A stretch of DNA of 64,000 bases from Paratinospora sagittata (GCA_035771175.1 CM069592.1:38332198-38396197), one strand, 5' to 3'; counted from the first letter of the stretch, positions 32,601 to 49,181 are shown. Program-made: numbers and translations. Notes: generated by a model from the letters alone, not told the origin.

Positions 32601-34483
32601 ACTTAGACATGCATCTCAGACGCACCTTGAGGTGGGGCGCAAATGTTGTGCCTTAATATTTGACAAGTAGGGCACACCAACTCAATAATGCGCCTAGGTG
32701 CACCTCACTTTCCTATTCTCCTTTTTTTAAAAAAAATAAAAAACTATTTAATCATTGAATAAATATTGTGTTATATAGTTTTTTCTCTTTTTTTTCAATA
32801 AATATACATAATACATAATAGAACATAATACATTATAAAAAACTTGCATTATGCTTTTATGACAACCACAAGAAGTTGTCATCATAGTCGTTACTTGTTC
32901 TTCATTGCTTTTATGTTACTTGTTCTTCAATTTTAAATATATAAAAAAAATAAGCATAACAACTATGAATTAAAACCATTAGTGTCGATATAAACATTAT
33001 GATGTATTATAAGAAAATTTTAAAACTTCTATTGATTTTTGTCTTTTTTAAATTCTTTTGTCAAAATGGGCAACTATTAATTAATGTATAATTAAGTTTT
33101 ACGAATTTTGGGTCTCACTTTACTCAAGCTTGCGCCTTGCCTTACACCTACACCACATATGTACTGACCAATTTATGCTGATCTCATATGTACAAAAATA
33201 ATTTACCAGTATAAACTTCAGTTTACCTTGAAAATGTTGTCAGAAGCCCTCAAGGCACTGTTGCTTATTGTGAATGTTTTACATTCCATAGCTAGAGTGG
33301 TTAGGCTGACATGATTTGGCCTATGGCTTGTTAATAGTGTAGTAGAACTTGTGTTACTCATAACAATGGAAAAAAATATATATCTTTTTCATGATCTTTC
33401 CAGTACATAAATTTGTGGAGTGTTGCTATTTTTTGTTCAAATGCTATGTCTTTTGGTTTCCCTGGCACCTCAATCGAGCATTCCTAGGGAATTTTGTTAG
33501 TTTACATTCTAGGATTATTCTTTTACGTTTTGCAGCACTACGTTGATTTGGCAACCAGCTATGCTACAGGCAAAATTTCTGAATTAGAGAGCTGTCTTGA
33601 GGCTAACAGGGAAAAGTTTGAAAGTGTAAGTTCTTCTTAGTATTCCATTCTCTTTTCATTTACATGTTTGATTGAACATGATGAGACAAGGAAGATTACC
33701 GTCCTCCCCTTGAAAGTTGTTCCTGCTTTCTCATCCAAAACTCTCGGGTTTTGGTTTCAGGACAACAACGTTGGATTAGTAAAACAGGTTGTATCGTCTC
33801 TATATAAGCGAAATATCCAGAGATTGACTCAAACATACTTGACTCTTTCACTCCAAGACATAGCCAACATAGTACAACTTAACACTACCAAGGAAGCCGA
33901 GATGCATGTTCTTCAAATGGTAAACTTGACTTGTGTTTCTCACTTGTTGGCTCATAATTTTTGTGTTGCATTCTGGGTTCTTTTTCCTGAATTATATCTG
34001 CATGATGCTTTCAGATTCAAGATGGTGAGATATTTGCAACAATCAACCAGAAGGATGGAATGGTCAGGTTCCATGAGGACCCCGAGCAATACAAAACATG
34101 TGAGATGATCGAGCATATAGACACGTCAATCCAGAGGTACTTCCAAAAGGAAACTAGAAATATTTTCTTGGATCTTGTATGATATGAGTAGCATCCTAAA
34201 GGTTCTAATATCACAATCTTTTCCCTTCATCAATGGCATTACAGGATAATGGCATTATCAAAGAAGCTGACAGCCATGGATGAACAAATCTCATGTGACA
34301 CTGCTTACTTAGCCAAAGTGAGTCTTTTGCTTGCCATCAAGATCATTATTGTCATGTTAAATAATGTAAATTATCAATTTCAGTATTAAAATGAAATATG
34401 ATGTATGTTCTCAGGCTGGGAGGGAGAGACAAAGATTCGAACTTGACGACTTTGATACTGTACCGCAGAAGTTCAACATGTAA
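26640..34483 (+). CDS. CSN3: COP9 signalosome complex subunit 3
   Basis: Eleven coding exons join in frame to 423 residues: 26640-26824, 27520-27632, 27728-27974, 29994-30051, 30162-30251, 30795-30860, 33536-33625, 33761-33919, 34015-34136, 34245-34317 and 34415-34483. The start [15 protein letters not shown] and the blocks [63 protein letters not shown] and [13 protein letters not shown] identify CSN3. The winged-helix PCI part lies roughly in residues 270-370. CSN3 is a scaffold subunit of the nuclear COP9 signalosome, which removes NEDD8 from cullins and represses photomorphogenesis in plants. Length matches the family, and every splice junction is GT..AG with consistent phase. Introns 3 and 6 are swollen by an RTE-type LINE relic and by an LTR fragment plus another repeat. 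The gene appears intact. Confidence 0.95.
28745..29620 (-). mobile_element. RTE-clade LINE relic in CSN3 intron 3
   Basis: On the minus strand, broken translations give [13 protein letters not shown] (about 29545-29490) and [10 protein letters not shown] in place of the FRYLGSIIQ..GEI block. [10 protein letters not shown] and [10 protein letters not shown] follow at about 29000-28900, the typical C-terminal end of plant RTE elements (VGVAPI.EKMRE, GHVQRRP). Multiple stops show it is long dead. A plus-strand RTE-like 3' tail, GCCGACCCCATGTAGTTAGG, lies inside it at about 29175-29195. Confidence 0.75.
31240..31325 (+). repeat. RTE-type LINE 3' tail fragment
   Basis: Contains GATAGAGCAAAAGGGGAGG, CCCAACCATGTATAGTTGGG and AAAAGGCTTAGTTGAATTGA, parallel to the tail at 29140-29210. 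A minus-strand counterpart occurs near 56885-56960. Only tails are recognisable. Confidence 0.45.
31980..32310 (+). mobile_element. LTR retrotransposon fragment with tRNA-Met primer site
   Basis: An AT-rich stretch with a 'GTCTATAAATAG' promoter-like box and GAATAAAAA is followed at 32296-32310 by TTGGTATCAGAGCCATT. That is the canonical initiator-tRNA-Met primer-binding site found just after a 5' LTR. The left LTR boundary is not resolved, no second LTR is seen and no gag/pol can be read downstream. It lies in sense orientation in CSN3 intron 6. Confidence 0.65.
32585..33165. repeat. Dispersed GGCGC-bordered repeat, copy A (CSN3 intron 6)
   Basis: About 580 bp bordered by CCTTGAGGTGGGGCGC and CTTGCGCCTTGCCTTACACC-type sequence, with a shared AT-rich core. 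The core includes TGTTATATA, ACATAATACAT, CAAGAAGTTGT, GTTACTTGTTCTTC and TATAATTAAGTTTTACGA. The same order of motifs recurs at 58775-59404 in TFIIB intron 2. The borders are rich in GCCTT/AGGCG, so imperfect terminal inverted repeats are likely. Confidence 0.6.
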
Positions 34484-35700
34484 AACAAGCAGAACCTCTG
34501 GTCCCGACATATAGAGTATGTTTGAATAGAGCAATATTATGGGGTCCATAGAGTAAGTAAGCGTATATTTTTCATGTTCTGAAAAAGATTAATGTCATGG
34601 ATGAAGGGTGCTTTAGAGAGTAGACTGAATGTTTCAAATGGTTAAAAATGAGACCTTGTTATTTGAATGTTGGTCCAGATGATTATCATACTTACACGTT
34701 TAAGTGATAAAATTTTTTAGTTAAAATACACTAATCAAGAAACTTGCTGTATTTGTCTCCTTTCTTTTTCATGTGTAAAGCATTAATCAATTTAAAAAGC
34801 TAATATGACTATTAATCCAACACAAATTAAGCTCTATTAAATATTTGATTTTTTTTTTTTTTACCAATATCAATTTTGTTATAATCCGATGCTTCTGAAT
34901 TTTCGACCCTTGAAGGGCTTTTTTTTTTTGCCAATAATTACATGTACATCAATTAACGCAAAAAAAATGTAAACCGCTATATAATATCCAATACAGTTTC
35001 CACCACTACATAAACCCTAAATCCTAAACAAATAAACAAGTTGATTGATCTTCGCTTAACTTATCCTCATACGATCAAAGCAGCTTCACGGTCTCCAACA
35101 TCTTGGAAAGGATCCTCCTGGTTCGTTAACAATTCAAATGAATATTCTGAATTTATCTTTTTAACATTTACCTTCATCCTTTAAAAAATACATTTACGCA
35201 TCAAATTCGTAACTCTTATTTATTATTATTATTTTTTTTTAGAAAAAAAAAAAAAAAACATAACGTCACTTCCACCACACGATTTGCTTTGTACGCATTG
35301 GCTTGCTAGTCTAGCATAATAGAAAGCAACAGAGTCATATTACTTGGTTAAAGATATATCATTGAAAAGTTTTTTTGGGAAATAAATAAATACAAACCAA
35401 GAAGATAAGAAAAGAGACTTATTGAAAGTCAAAGAACACCAAGGAGTACAAATTTCAAATATTTGAGATTTAACAAAGAGAAATAGGAAACGATGTGTGA
35501 ATGATAAAGAGTTAAAACAAGATGAATTAAGTATTGATTAAGGATAAAATTAAAAATGATCATATTCTCGATCAATGATAAAATGTGAAAACTGAAGTAA
35601 TTTAAACGCATATATATGACAAAGGCTTTTAGATGCACCAATTAAGAAAGTCACCAATTAACAACACAAGTAGAGGAGATGAGCCAAAATAAAAATGACT
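34484..35700. other. CSN3 3' flank
   Basis: AT-rich DNA with T runs near 34850 and 34920 and an A run near 35245. Part must be the CSN3 3' UTR. No gene or element boundary is supported. Confidence 0.5.
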
Positions 35701-36349
35701 AACGGTCAAATTAGTTTAGGTTGAAACTGAAAGATTAAAAAGCAAGTGTCAAGAGGTGGCTCAAACAAGTCTTTTGGGCCAATTCAACTTCAAAAGAAAA
35801 AACTTGAACGAGATCCAAGGCCAACAAAATTGGTGTCCCAAAATGGGTGAAAGCGCTGAGGTGAACCTCCTCGCTAAAATCCTGTTGAGAGAGGAAAGAC
35901 CAGTTTCTCAAAAAGCAAAATTGTGGTGGCTCAAGGAAAGGTGATGTCAACTTTGGTTTCTTTCCCCAAAGTATCAAGCTTGCCTCAAGTCAGTTCAATC
36001 ATTTGTTGAAGCCTCCATTCATTCTTGCTGGAGAGATGTTGCTATGCAGGAAGAAATCAAAGGATTAGGACGGACTTTGTCTCACAGCTTCATTCTCGAT
36101 GGAAGGACAAGAGGAAAGAATGATCAGGGAAGTGACTAATCAAGGATCTAGGAAGCAAAAGACCATCATCTTGCTTATCCATCACTCCTTCCAACTAATC
36201 GTTCCCAATCAATCTATTCATTGGTCAAACTCTCCCTTTCATCTATCTTTCCAAGTCCTTATTACAATGTGTGTCCCTCCACCTCAAAGCGAACCAATTC
36301 ATTCTCTTCTGAAGCTAGCCTTTCACTCTCTAGTTCAAAGCATTATGAG

Positions 36350-36575
36350 CAAGATGGAGGACGTGATTATGAATGATATGTCTCAAGGAATATTTGTTGC
36401 CAAGAGAGGTTTGGGACAGGGACAATGGCCCTTGAACTGTTTGGGCTTGCCATTAGAAGGTAATCTTGTTTCATTAAGTTTTTGGAATCCAGTGATCACT
36501 AGGGTATCAAAAAGGCTAAATAGTTGGGAAGATAAGCTTCCTTTCCAAAGGAGGAAGATTGGCTTGGATTAGATC
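36350..36575 (+). mobile_element. Older L1-type LINE fragment, plus strand
   Basis: A plus-strand reading contains QWPLNCLGLPLEGNLVSLSF, then WNPVITRVSKRLNSWED. This corresponds to the KYLGLPLG..W..V..R...RL..W segment found after the reverse-transcriptase palm in plant L1 elements. It is a separate copy from the neighbouring minus-strand LINE because both cover the same protein segment. It may extend upstream to about 35700, but that is not readable. Confidence 0.6.
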
Positions 36576-36599
36576 AATCTTGATTGCTCTTCCTAATTA

Positions 36600-38681
36600 C
36601 TTCTTATCATTGTTTTAAATTCCCCTCGGGTGATAAATGCCTAAACCCCCTTGTTCCACCGATTTCTTCACAGTCTCCCATTTTATTAGACTTTTTAAAT
36701 CTCTTCCCCCCTCGCCTGACCTAATCTTCTTCTCAATCACCCGAGCTACACCAATTGGGATTTTGAAGATTAATATAAAGTACGTTGGGATAGCTTCTAG
36801 CGCAACCTTGATCAAAGCTAGTCTTCATCCTTTAGATAAAAAACGCATGTTTCCACTCCTCCAATCAAGACAAGAAATGGTGGAAATGACAGGCTCCCAA
36901 AAAGCCTTGGAATTTGGATTTCCTCTCAAAGGTAAGCCCAGATATTTCAAAGGCCAAACTCTAACTGAACAACCGGCAAAATTGGCAAGCTTTAAGAAAG
37001 CCTCCAACATCATGTTAACACCTGCCATTTGGCATTTCGCCATGTTTACCTTCAACCCAGAAAACTCACCAAAACAATGTAGAATATTCAAAGTCTTGCC
37101 CACATTTTCTTCCTCTCCCTCCAACAGGAAAAGGGTATCATCAACATACTGCAATACTGAAACTTTTGTCATGTCCCTTCCAACTTGGAAACCTCTCACA
37201 ATGTCAAACATCCTCGCACGAGACATTAGTCTCGCAAGGCCATCACCAACTAGAGTAAATAGGAAAGGAGATAGGGGATCTCCTTGTCGAAGACCCCTAC
37301 TTGCTGCAAACTTCCCCCTTGGCTTGCCATTAATCACCACCGAGTAAGTGACAGATCTCGCACACCCCATCATCCATTGAGTCCACTTGTCCCCAAAGCC
37401 TTTATGATGTAGCACATGTTTGAGAAAACCCCAATCCATTGTATCATACGCCTTGGCAAAAATCTACTTTGGACACTACTACTGCTTCCCCCCCGACCCT
37501 GTGGTCTTCAATAGCTTCATTGGCCACAAGAACTGCATCAAATATTTGCCCCCCCCCCCGAATGAATGTTGATTGGGATTCCTCCACCGTTTTGTGTAAC
37601 ACCGCCTTAAGCCTTTGAGATAATTTTGTACAGACTAGTGACAAGGTTGATAGGTCTGTAATCCATCAAAACGCTTGGTCTTTTCTCCCCTCAAGAACCT
37701 TTTCTTGTAAGTCTGCTTTGAGTCCCTCATCAATATCCCTCCTACCATGCCCTTTACTTTTGGTCCTTTTATTGGGGATGCTCTTGTTCTAGCTAAGTTA
37801 ATTTTTTTGGGTGTGACCTTGTCGTACAAGAAATTGAACACCTCGGATGTCCTACAGAAAAGATTTTCTTACTATTATTTGTCTCCTCATTTTTGCTCTT
37901 TGTGTCTTAGTGACAAGGTGAGGGTGGATCATTCGTTCGTTGGTTATGTTTTTGCTAGGAGGATTTGGTAGAATTCAATAGATTTATGCAATGGCTATTT
38001 CTTTTTATCTTCTTGTGCGAAGGTCATTTCACTTTTGGACTTTCCTATGCTTTCAAACAACATACGAATATAGGTAGAATCATTCTCTTGCTACAATATG
38101 TGCATTTGGTTGGAAAGAAATAAGAGATTATTTCATAATTCAGCTAAGGAATTTTGGGCCTTGGGATGAGACATTATTGTCTGCGGCTACGTGGGCAACA
38201 TCTTCAATACTCACATCTAGTTTTTCAGTGGTTGATTGGTTTAAGGATTGGAAATCATGTTTGTCATAGTTGTGGTGCTTGTGGTTGGGTCTTTCTTTTC
38301 TTTTCTTTTTTTCCATTACTCTTTTGTATCATCATCTCATTTTCTATTGTTTTGGTTTCCGCTTTTTCTGAGGGTTGGTCTATTAGTCTAGATTATTTCT
38401 AGCACTCCCTTGTTTTTTAGAAGGAACAACCCCAGGGGTATTTGGCAAAATGATGGATAGGTTGACGGGCTCCTCCACTCTCACCACAAACCTCAAATAA
38501 TCTCTTAACCAATTTGGGAGGGACACAAGTGGTTGGGGCTCGAACTTGAAACCTCTTGGTTCCTTGCCCCTCAAACCAACCACTTGGCCAACAACGCCTT
38601 GTTGGCTTCTGGTACTCCCTTTTAGGTTGTATTGTTTTACCTTGTATTTAATACAATTATTTTTGTTTCCTCTCAAAAAAA
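36600..38681 (+). mobile_element. L1-type LINE with inverted 5' half
   Basis: From about 37750 down to 36600 the minus strand encodes reverse-transcriptase blocks: DYRPINLVTSLYK (about 37665), GKFAASRGLRQGDPLSPFLF, LQYVDDTLFL, PLKYLGLPLRG and AIPTYF. From about 37755 to 38260 the plus strand encodes the downstream part of such an element: KKLNTSDVLQKRF, CSLCLSDKVRVDH, the FARR.W zinc-finger block, then LERNKRLFHNSAKEFW. The plus-strand 3' end is an A tract at 38675-38681. An upstream half in reverse and a downstream half in forward orientation is the classic result of twin priming. The catalytic motif reads YVDD rather than YADD. A G/C homopolymer near 37550-37560 and frame breaks show it is dead. 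A SINE sits inside its 3' UTR. Confidence 0.75.
38412..38613 (-). mobile_element. tRNA-type SINE inside the LINE 3' region
   Basis: On the minus strand it has an A-box-like TGGCCAAGTGGTTGG and a B box AAGTTCGAGCCCC, and ends CCTTCTAAAAAACAA. It is flanked by ACTCCCTT at 38404-38411 and 38614-38621, an 8-bp target-site duplication. About 200 bp, typical of plant Au-like SINEs. It is younger than the LINE it interrupts. Confidence 0.8.
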
Positions 38682-38689
38682 TGACTAGA

Positions 38690-40653
38690 AATAATTTAGG
38701 ATAGAAGGAAAAAAAATTAAAGTGCAAAAATAAGAAATAGAGAAAGAAGGAAAAGCAAGCTTACGACAAAAAAGAGCCAACAAGAATGAGGGAGCAATAA
38801 CATAAGATAAAAAAAACCTTTTTTTAGAAAAAAGAAAAAAAAAAGAATTGACATTAACAAAAACAAAGGCAATACCTACTGCTTGCTCCTCCTCAATGAT
38901 CAATGCTTTGAAGCCCCCAGTTGCAAGGTACGTTTTAGGAACAACAGACTGAAAGTAAAAAAAAAAAAAAAAAGAGGATACCCAATAACAAAAAAAAGTC
39001 TTGAGATTGCCAACAAGAGAAGCTTACCAATAATGTGGACAACTATGACAAGATCAAATAGATGAGATGAAAAATACTAAAGAGACAAGAATATCGAATA
39101 AGAAAACTTTGACGTTTGGTCAAACGAGGGGGTGTGTAAGTTAGGCCCTACAAAAGTAGAGCCAAAGAGATGAAGGATGAAAATGAGGCCCCATAGACAA
39201 AATAGTTATAGAGATAAAACGAAGGTAAGTTAAGTATGAGAAACAAATTAGGGATGAGGGGCATATATAAGTAGGATTGCAAGAGTCTACATAAACAAAG
39301 ATAAAAGTTATCATTAAAACCTTGAAACAATTTCACTACTCCTTCAAATGAACAATATCAACATGGTTCATGTCAGACACCATTCCAAACGTATAAATAA
39401 TGTTCACATGGACAAAACATATCATGCAGAACCCCATTGGACCATGCGTATGATCTATCAAACCAAAAGGTTCTTCCCAAATATACATGATGCTTGGTGA
39501 AACTTTTTATCCAACAATTGTTTGGACAATATGCATTGAAAGAATAACCAGCCCAAATAACGAGGGGAACACATTAGAAAACATGGCTATTCCAAATTAT
39601 AAATAGAGCGCATGTTGACAAAATAGAGAAATATCTTGAAAGTTCACCTTTATCAAATTGGCCTGAATATCTTACAATTCATCTATTTCAATTTGAGTTC
39701 CAATTCAATTTTTGAAATTCCAAGAAATTCAGCTCTAGTTCAAGACTTGCACAAGTATGTAAACAATCAGTGAACATTACACAGAAGGCCAAATAAAGCA
39801 TTTTAAGAGGAATGAACATTCTTCATTGTTGCTCCCTCAGATTTTAACAATTACCTGTTTGTTAGAATCTCAATTCACCTTGCCAAACTCTCAAAGAATT
39901 TCTCCAGTAACCAATTCAATTCTGATTCAAAACTTTGCAATAAGTAAATAAATGAAGCAAATCAAACAGAAGGTCAAATAGTGGTTTTAAATTGGAATAC
40001 CACCTATCTAGTTGCTTGCTGCAGATTTTAAGAGCTGCCATATAAATTTTAAGAACAATTGCAACTATGAAAACTATCAACACCTTCACACAAAATTTTA
40101 GTGACAATGCGGAACAGCTCACTTTTTGGCATGGTTACTCCAACTTCTACATCCATTACAGAAGCAAGAAGTACTAATATTCAATCAGATGAGCAAGCAC
40201 AAGCTAAGCAACATTTCATATTGTTTGGTTTAGTGCCTTTACACCATGGTATACTATGTGACCTGACACTTCCTAGATATAAGCTAAGCACACAGATTCA
40301 AACTCAAACTTCGACTCCTGGTCACCCTTAGTCTACAATTTTCTTCATTTTACTTATTTTATTATTATTATCTTTGAGAAGACAACCTTTTTCAATTTTG
40401 TTCATGCCTACCTACTTTCTCATCAAGTGATTGAGAAAAAGAAAAGATACTAGAATGAATCCAGAAAATTAAATCACAGCTCATCCATGTGGACAAATCT
40501 GTGGCGTTCAATTCAACCCACAAACATTTTGCCCAACTAAAAAATGCTATTGCATGTGATATAATAATTTATTTGCATGTGCAAAAGGATCAGCCACACT
40601 AACCAGATATGAATAAGCTACATTGGTCCTTTGCAAGCTCAGGGCTATTCATC

Positions 40654-40684
<31 letters not shown>

Positions 40685-42930
40685 TTTTTTTTTTGGGAAG
40701 GGAGGGGGGGGGGGGGGGAGACACTATGCGCAGGCATCGCTTTTTTTTCCTTTATTTCTGCGCATCGCTTTTTTTTCCTTTATTTTTTTCATATTCAACA
40801 TAAAATAAGTTGTGGCAAGAAGGAAGCCTTCTGCAGCTCCACCTACTAAAAGTTTTGGCCCAGACTCCAGAGAATAATTATCCTAATCATCTTATTAAAG
40901 TAATTATCCAAATCCTTCAGAGATGACCGCATTTGCTCTCAATTTAGCAGCAACACTTAAATATTTTTTGCCAGAAAAAATAGTAGGAGTAACAGAATCC
41001 CAGTATCAGAATTCAGTTATCAGAAAACATCACATGAAACATGAAAGCAATTGGCCAACTTCATCATCCTTATCTTTGTAAAAATAATGAACCAAGGACG
41101 GTAAAGTACCTCAACTGAGCCAAAAATGATGAAATTAGTTTCCGTAGCATGGAAAACACAACTGTATTTCTACAAATTCCAGAGTGATTGCTTTCCTCCT
41201 CAACCTGTGATTGCTCTCGTACTGCAGTAACATTTGCAGATAACCATCATGTAAGTTCCAATGTGAGCAAAAGCTTGAAGATGCCAATACCATAGACGCC
41301 AACATAAATAGGCACAGCAACAAAAGAGATTTCCATAATCGCATCTTTAACAATTGTCTATAACCCCCACCCCAATTAATAGTAGCAAACAAGTGAATGG
41401 ATGAATAATGTGAGTAGGAAGTAGGAATGTTATGATTAAAAACGAGATACAATTGATTAATTTAAACCAAACAACCTCTTTATGCATAGAAACCTTCAAC
41501 AGTTACTCCGTGATACAAAAATGAATAAATGAATTGTTAATGTAGAATACTGACCACAATAAGATATCCTGTCAGTAAATATCTATTGTTGTTCAACCTA
41601 GGGCTTCGAAAAGTTGATTGCTAGGTGGATACTTCTCAAGTTAGTAACCATCAAGCTACATACTTTTTTGAGGAAGCCCGGATTTAAAACTGCAAAGTTA
41701 TCAAAACACATTATGATGAGCAATGAACCATTTGACAGCTTTATAGGCAAATATACTTGTATTCACTCTTGAGTAACTTAATAGTAGAAATTAACTGAAG
41801 GTTAATTGAGACGAGGCCATGAGAAACAAGTGAGAATTAAAATGTCCGGATAGAAGGGAAATTATTGACATGTTAGGCGCAGAAAATACTTGACTACATT
41901 ATAGATTGGAGATACGAAATACCATAAGAGTTCCACTTCGATTTGATAGTTGTTCCATCTTGCTTTTTTAGTTGAAAGAGTCTGCCTTTAACAATAATAA
42001 ACAGTAATAGACCTAATGGAAAGCTACTTGGCACATTCGGCTTCTACAATTTCCACAAATAAATAACTTGCAAGCTCTAAGGAAGTAGACGAGCAGCAAG
42101 CACTGTTTTCAAGTATATTCTTATGATTTTTTCCTGGATTGAACATAAAACAGTAATATCATAACTGAACCATGCCCCCCCCCCAACCCACGAACAAAAA
42201 GCCCATTGAAACTCTTAAACTAGCCAAACAAATAAAATTAGCACATCACTTCCTCCACAGGTTAAAATAATTATATCATTATTCCTACACAAATTCAACA
42301 ACTACAGCTATCACATTGGCAATCCATCATGGATGGGAAGCAAAATCCAGATCTTTGCTTACATTCCACAAACATCAAATTAGGAAATTACCTTTAAATT
42401 GAATGGATAATCATTTCCTCGAATCTCATCAGGACCAAAAAAACAAATTAACGCCTCCGCTCCACACCAATCGTCTCTTGCAAACACAATGTGAAGATCA
42501 AAATAAACAGCACCAGGAAAGTAGTAAATCCATACTATTATGGTATTTAAATCTAAAATTTTTCAGTAGCAGGCATTTACACTGATCCGTAGAAATATGT
42601 TACAGATACAAGTTCCAAATGAAATGCTTTTACCAAAGAAAAGCCATTTTGCCACACCTTGCGATGCAAGCAGAGAAAAGGAGCACTTTTAATGATCAGC
42701 AATGCCTGTGGACTAAAAAGGTATCCTACAGCACAATTTTGGTTGATGAAATCATGGATGAACAAAGAGTCTTGTGCCACCAAATCATCAGTGCTGCCTG
42801 CTAAAAAACAGCATCAATTGTTGTCGCACAAACAAAGGTTTCACAACATCACATTCAATGCGTCTCTCACCTCGACTGCATTGATCAGCATTGAATCCTG
42901 CATAAATTCGAAAATAGAACCTCATATTTC
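38690..42930. other. Gene-poor region between LINE and CDKG
   Basis: No coding exon is supported on either strand. The part nearest 42930 probably includes the CDKG 3' UTR. Simple sequences are an A run at 38960-38975, (CT)n at 40661-40682, a G tract at 40695-40718 and a C tract at about 42175-42184. Confidence 0.5.
40661..40795. repeat. (CT)n, G-tract and short tandem duplication
   Basis: A (CT)11 run (40661-40682) is followed by a T run and then GGGAAGGGA plus 15 G (40695-40718), enough for a G-quadruplex. Next come two copies of an approximately 30-bp unit GCATCGCTTTTTTTTCCTTT (about 40733-40790). Confidence 0.8.
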
Positions 42931-47392
<4,462 letters not shown>

Positions 47393-47577
47393 ACCACTAA
47401 GATATTTAACCCTAGATCTAACAACCACGATAACGAGAACGAAACCTGAAAAAAGGAAACTCTAATTAAACTCACTTGCGCACTCGAAATCTCCGGTTTT
47501 GAAAAAATCAGAACTCCGGATCCAAAAGTTGAAACCCTAGAAATCGAAGAACATCAGAAATTACCCGAAAGAAATAC

Positions 47578-47817
47578 CTGTTCGAGTTCCGATTTCTTGT
47601 GGTTATTAACTATTGATCGCCTTGGATAAGAGACTAAAGCCCCAAGATCGGAAAAAGTTAGTAGAGATTTGTAACCCTAGACAGCGATCGATCGATCGAT
47701 CGAGCGAGAAAGTTTGGCGACGACGCTTCTTCTTGCTTGTTTTTGAAGAACCCCTAATAGCCACTAGAGGAAGAGTCGCGAGCGTATAAAGGACTGTTTG
47801 GGTGGCTTTTATATATA
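47578..47817 (-). promoter_or_regulatory. CDKG core promoter, 5' UTR and UTR intron
   Basis: On the minus strand a TATATATAAAAG box lies at 47817-47806, so initiation is expected near 47780. The 5' leader contains a (GATC)n microsatellite at about 47685-47703. A donor at about 47578 (CGAACAG/GTATTT) and an acceptor at about 47443 (TTTTTTCAG/GTTTCG) suggest a roughly 130-bp 5' UTR intron before the ATG. These are sequence inferences. Confidence 0.6.
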
Positions 47818-47961
47818 CGTGTGGTCGCGTTTTGCATCTTTTTGGATTTTTATTTTTGTCGAATAAGGAAACGTGAAAGAAAAAATCTTGATTTGGTGTG
47901 GCGTCTTGTGAAATAATATCCTACTCCCCTAGAGTAAAGAGCATTATGCTCACGCGTATCA

Positions 47962-49131
47962 GGATTTTTGACAAATACATACATAGTTTTTTTAATTTAT
48001 CCACAAATAAGTAGTAAAATATAATTTTTTCAAAATTAGACAATTTTAAAACAGTTTGACGTCATATCAGCATCAAGCTGTCTCAAGCTTGCCTTTAGCT
48101 TCTTTTTTTTTTTAATTATGCATGCACACTTAAAAAAAAAAAACCTTAATTTAAAAAAAAAAACAATTACTAAAATAAAATATATATATATATATATATA
48201 TATATTTTATACTTGAGCTTTGTTTAATGCTATCATAGGCTATCTGTCAAGATTTTTGGCTTTCAAATACTTTCAGCTTGTCCCAATAAGTTTTCTCAGT
48301 TGTCTTAGGCGGTCGTACCACACATCAGACTCCTTGTAAATTTTTTACCTTCACCAGATTTTAAAACTACGTAAAGCTTTTAATTTTAACTTAACTTGTT
48401 TAAGGCCATCACGGGTAATCCGTCAAATTTTTTTTATCCAACCACTTTCAACAAGTTCAAGGCGAGGTATGGCCACCTAGGACAGTTGGGGGCACTTATT
48501 GGGACTTGGCTGAAAGTGATTTGATAAAAAAAATTCTTGACGGATTTGCTGGCCTTAAACAACTTAAGTTATAATTAAAAGCTTCCAATAACTTGTGGAG
48601 GGGTCAAAAATTCAACGCGGGATACGACCGTCTCCGACAGTTGGGGGGCCCTTATTGGGACCTGTTCGAAGTGGTTGGATAAAAAAAAAATCGACGAATT
48701 GTCCATGGTGGCCTTGAACAGTTTAAGTTAGAATAAAAAACTTTACGTAGTTTTAAAATTTTGTAGCGGTTCAAAATTCACCGGAAGTCCGATGGAGGTA
48801 CATCAGCCTAGGACAACTAGGGGAACTTATTAAGATGTACTCAAAGTGTTTGGAAGCAAAAAATCCCGATAGATAGCCTCTTCTGGCCTTAAACAAAGTT
48901 CAAGTTTGAAATAAATTTTTGTTTTCTTTTTGTAACTATTTTTTATAAAAAATTTAAGTTTTTTTTTTTCAAATGTGCGTGCATCAATTTTTTATTTTTT
49001 TATTTTTTAAAAAAAATGTTGTAGTGGCGCCAAACTGTCACAAACTTGCCTAATTATAGATATATTATATTTTAATGCCTATTTTTTGATAAATTAAAAA
49101 AATCATGCCTATATTTGTAAAAAATCTTGCC
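47962..49131. mobile_element. Foldback DNA element 1 with internal inverted modules
   Basis: The ends form imperfect inverted repeats of about 170-200 bp. For example, ACAAATACATACATAG, TTTTTTTAATTTATC and TAAAATATAAT at 47970-48030 recur in the same order on the opposite strand at 49120-49055. GCATGCACACTTAAAAA-type sequence matches again deeper in. Inside are four related modules of about 150 bp (TTATTGGGACTTG, CTAGGACA, GGCCTTAAACAA): the first inverted relative to the other three. TATCA occurs just outside both ends, but a longer target duplication is not evident. No coding capacity. Confidence 0.7.
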
Positions 49132-49181
49132 TATCAGTTACAATGCATGCGGTACATTTGCCCTCAAAGTGATAAGATTTA

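Noticed and set aside
36637..37347. 236-codon plus-strand open frame
   Set aside because: Antisense shadow of the minus-strand LINE reverse transcriptase.
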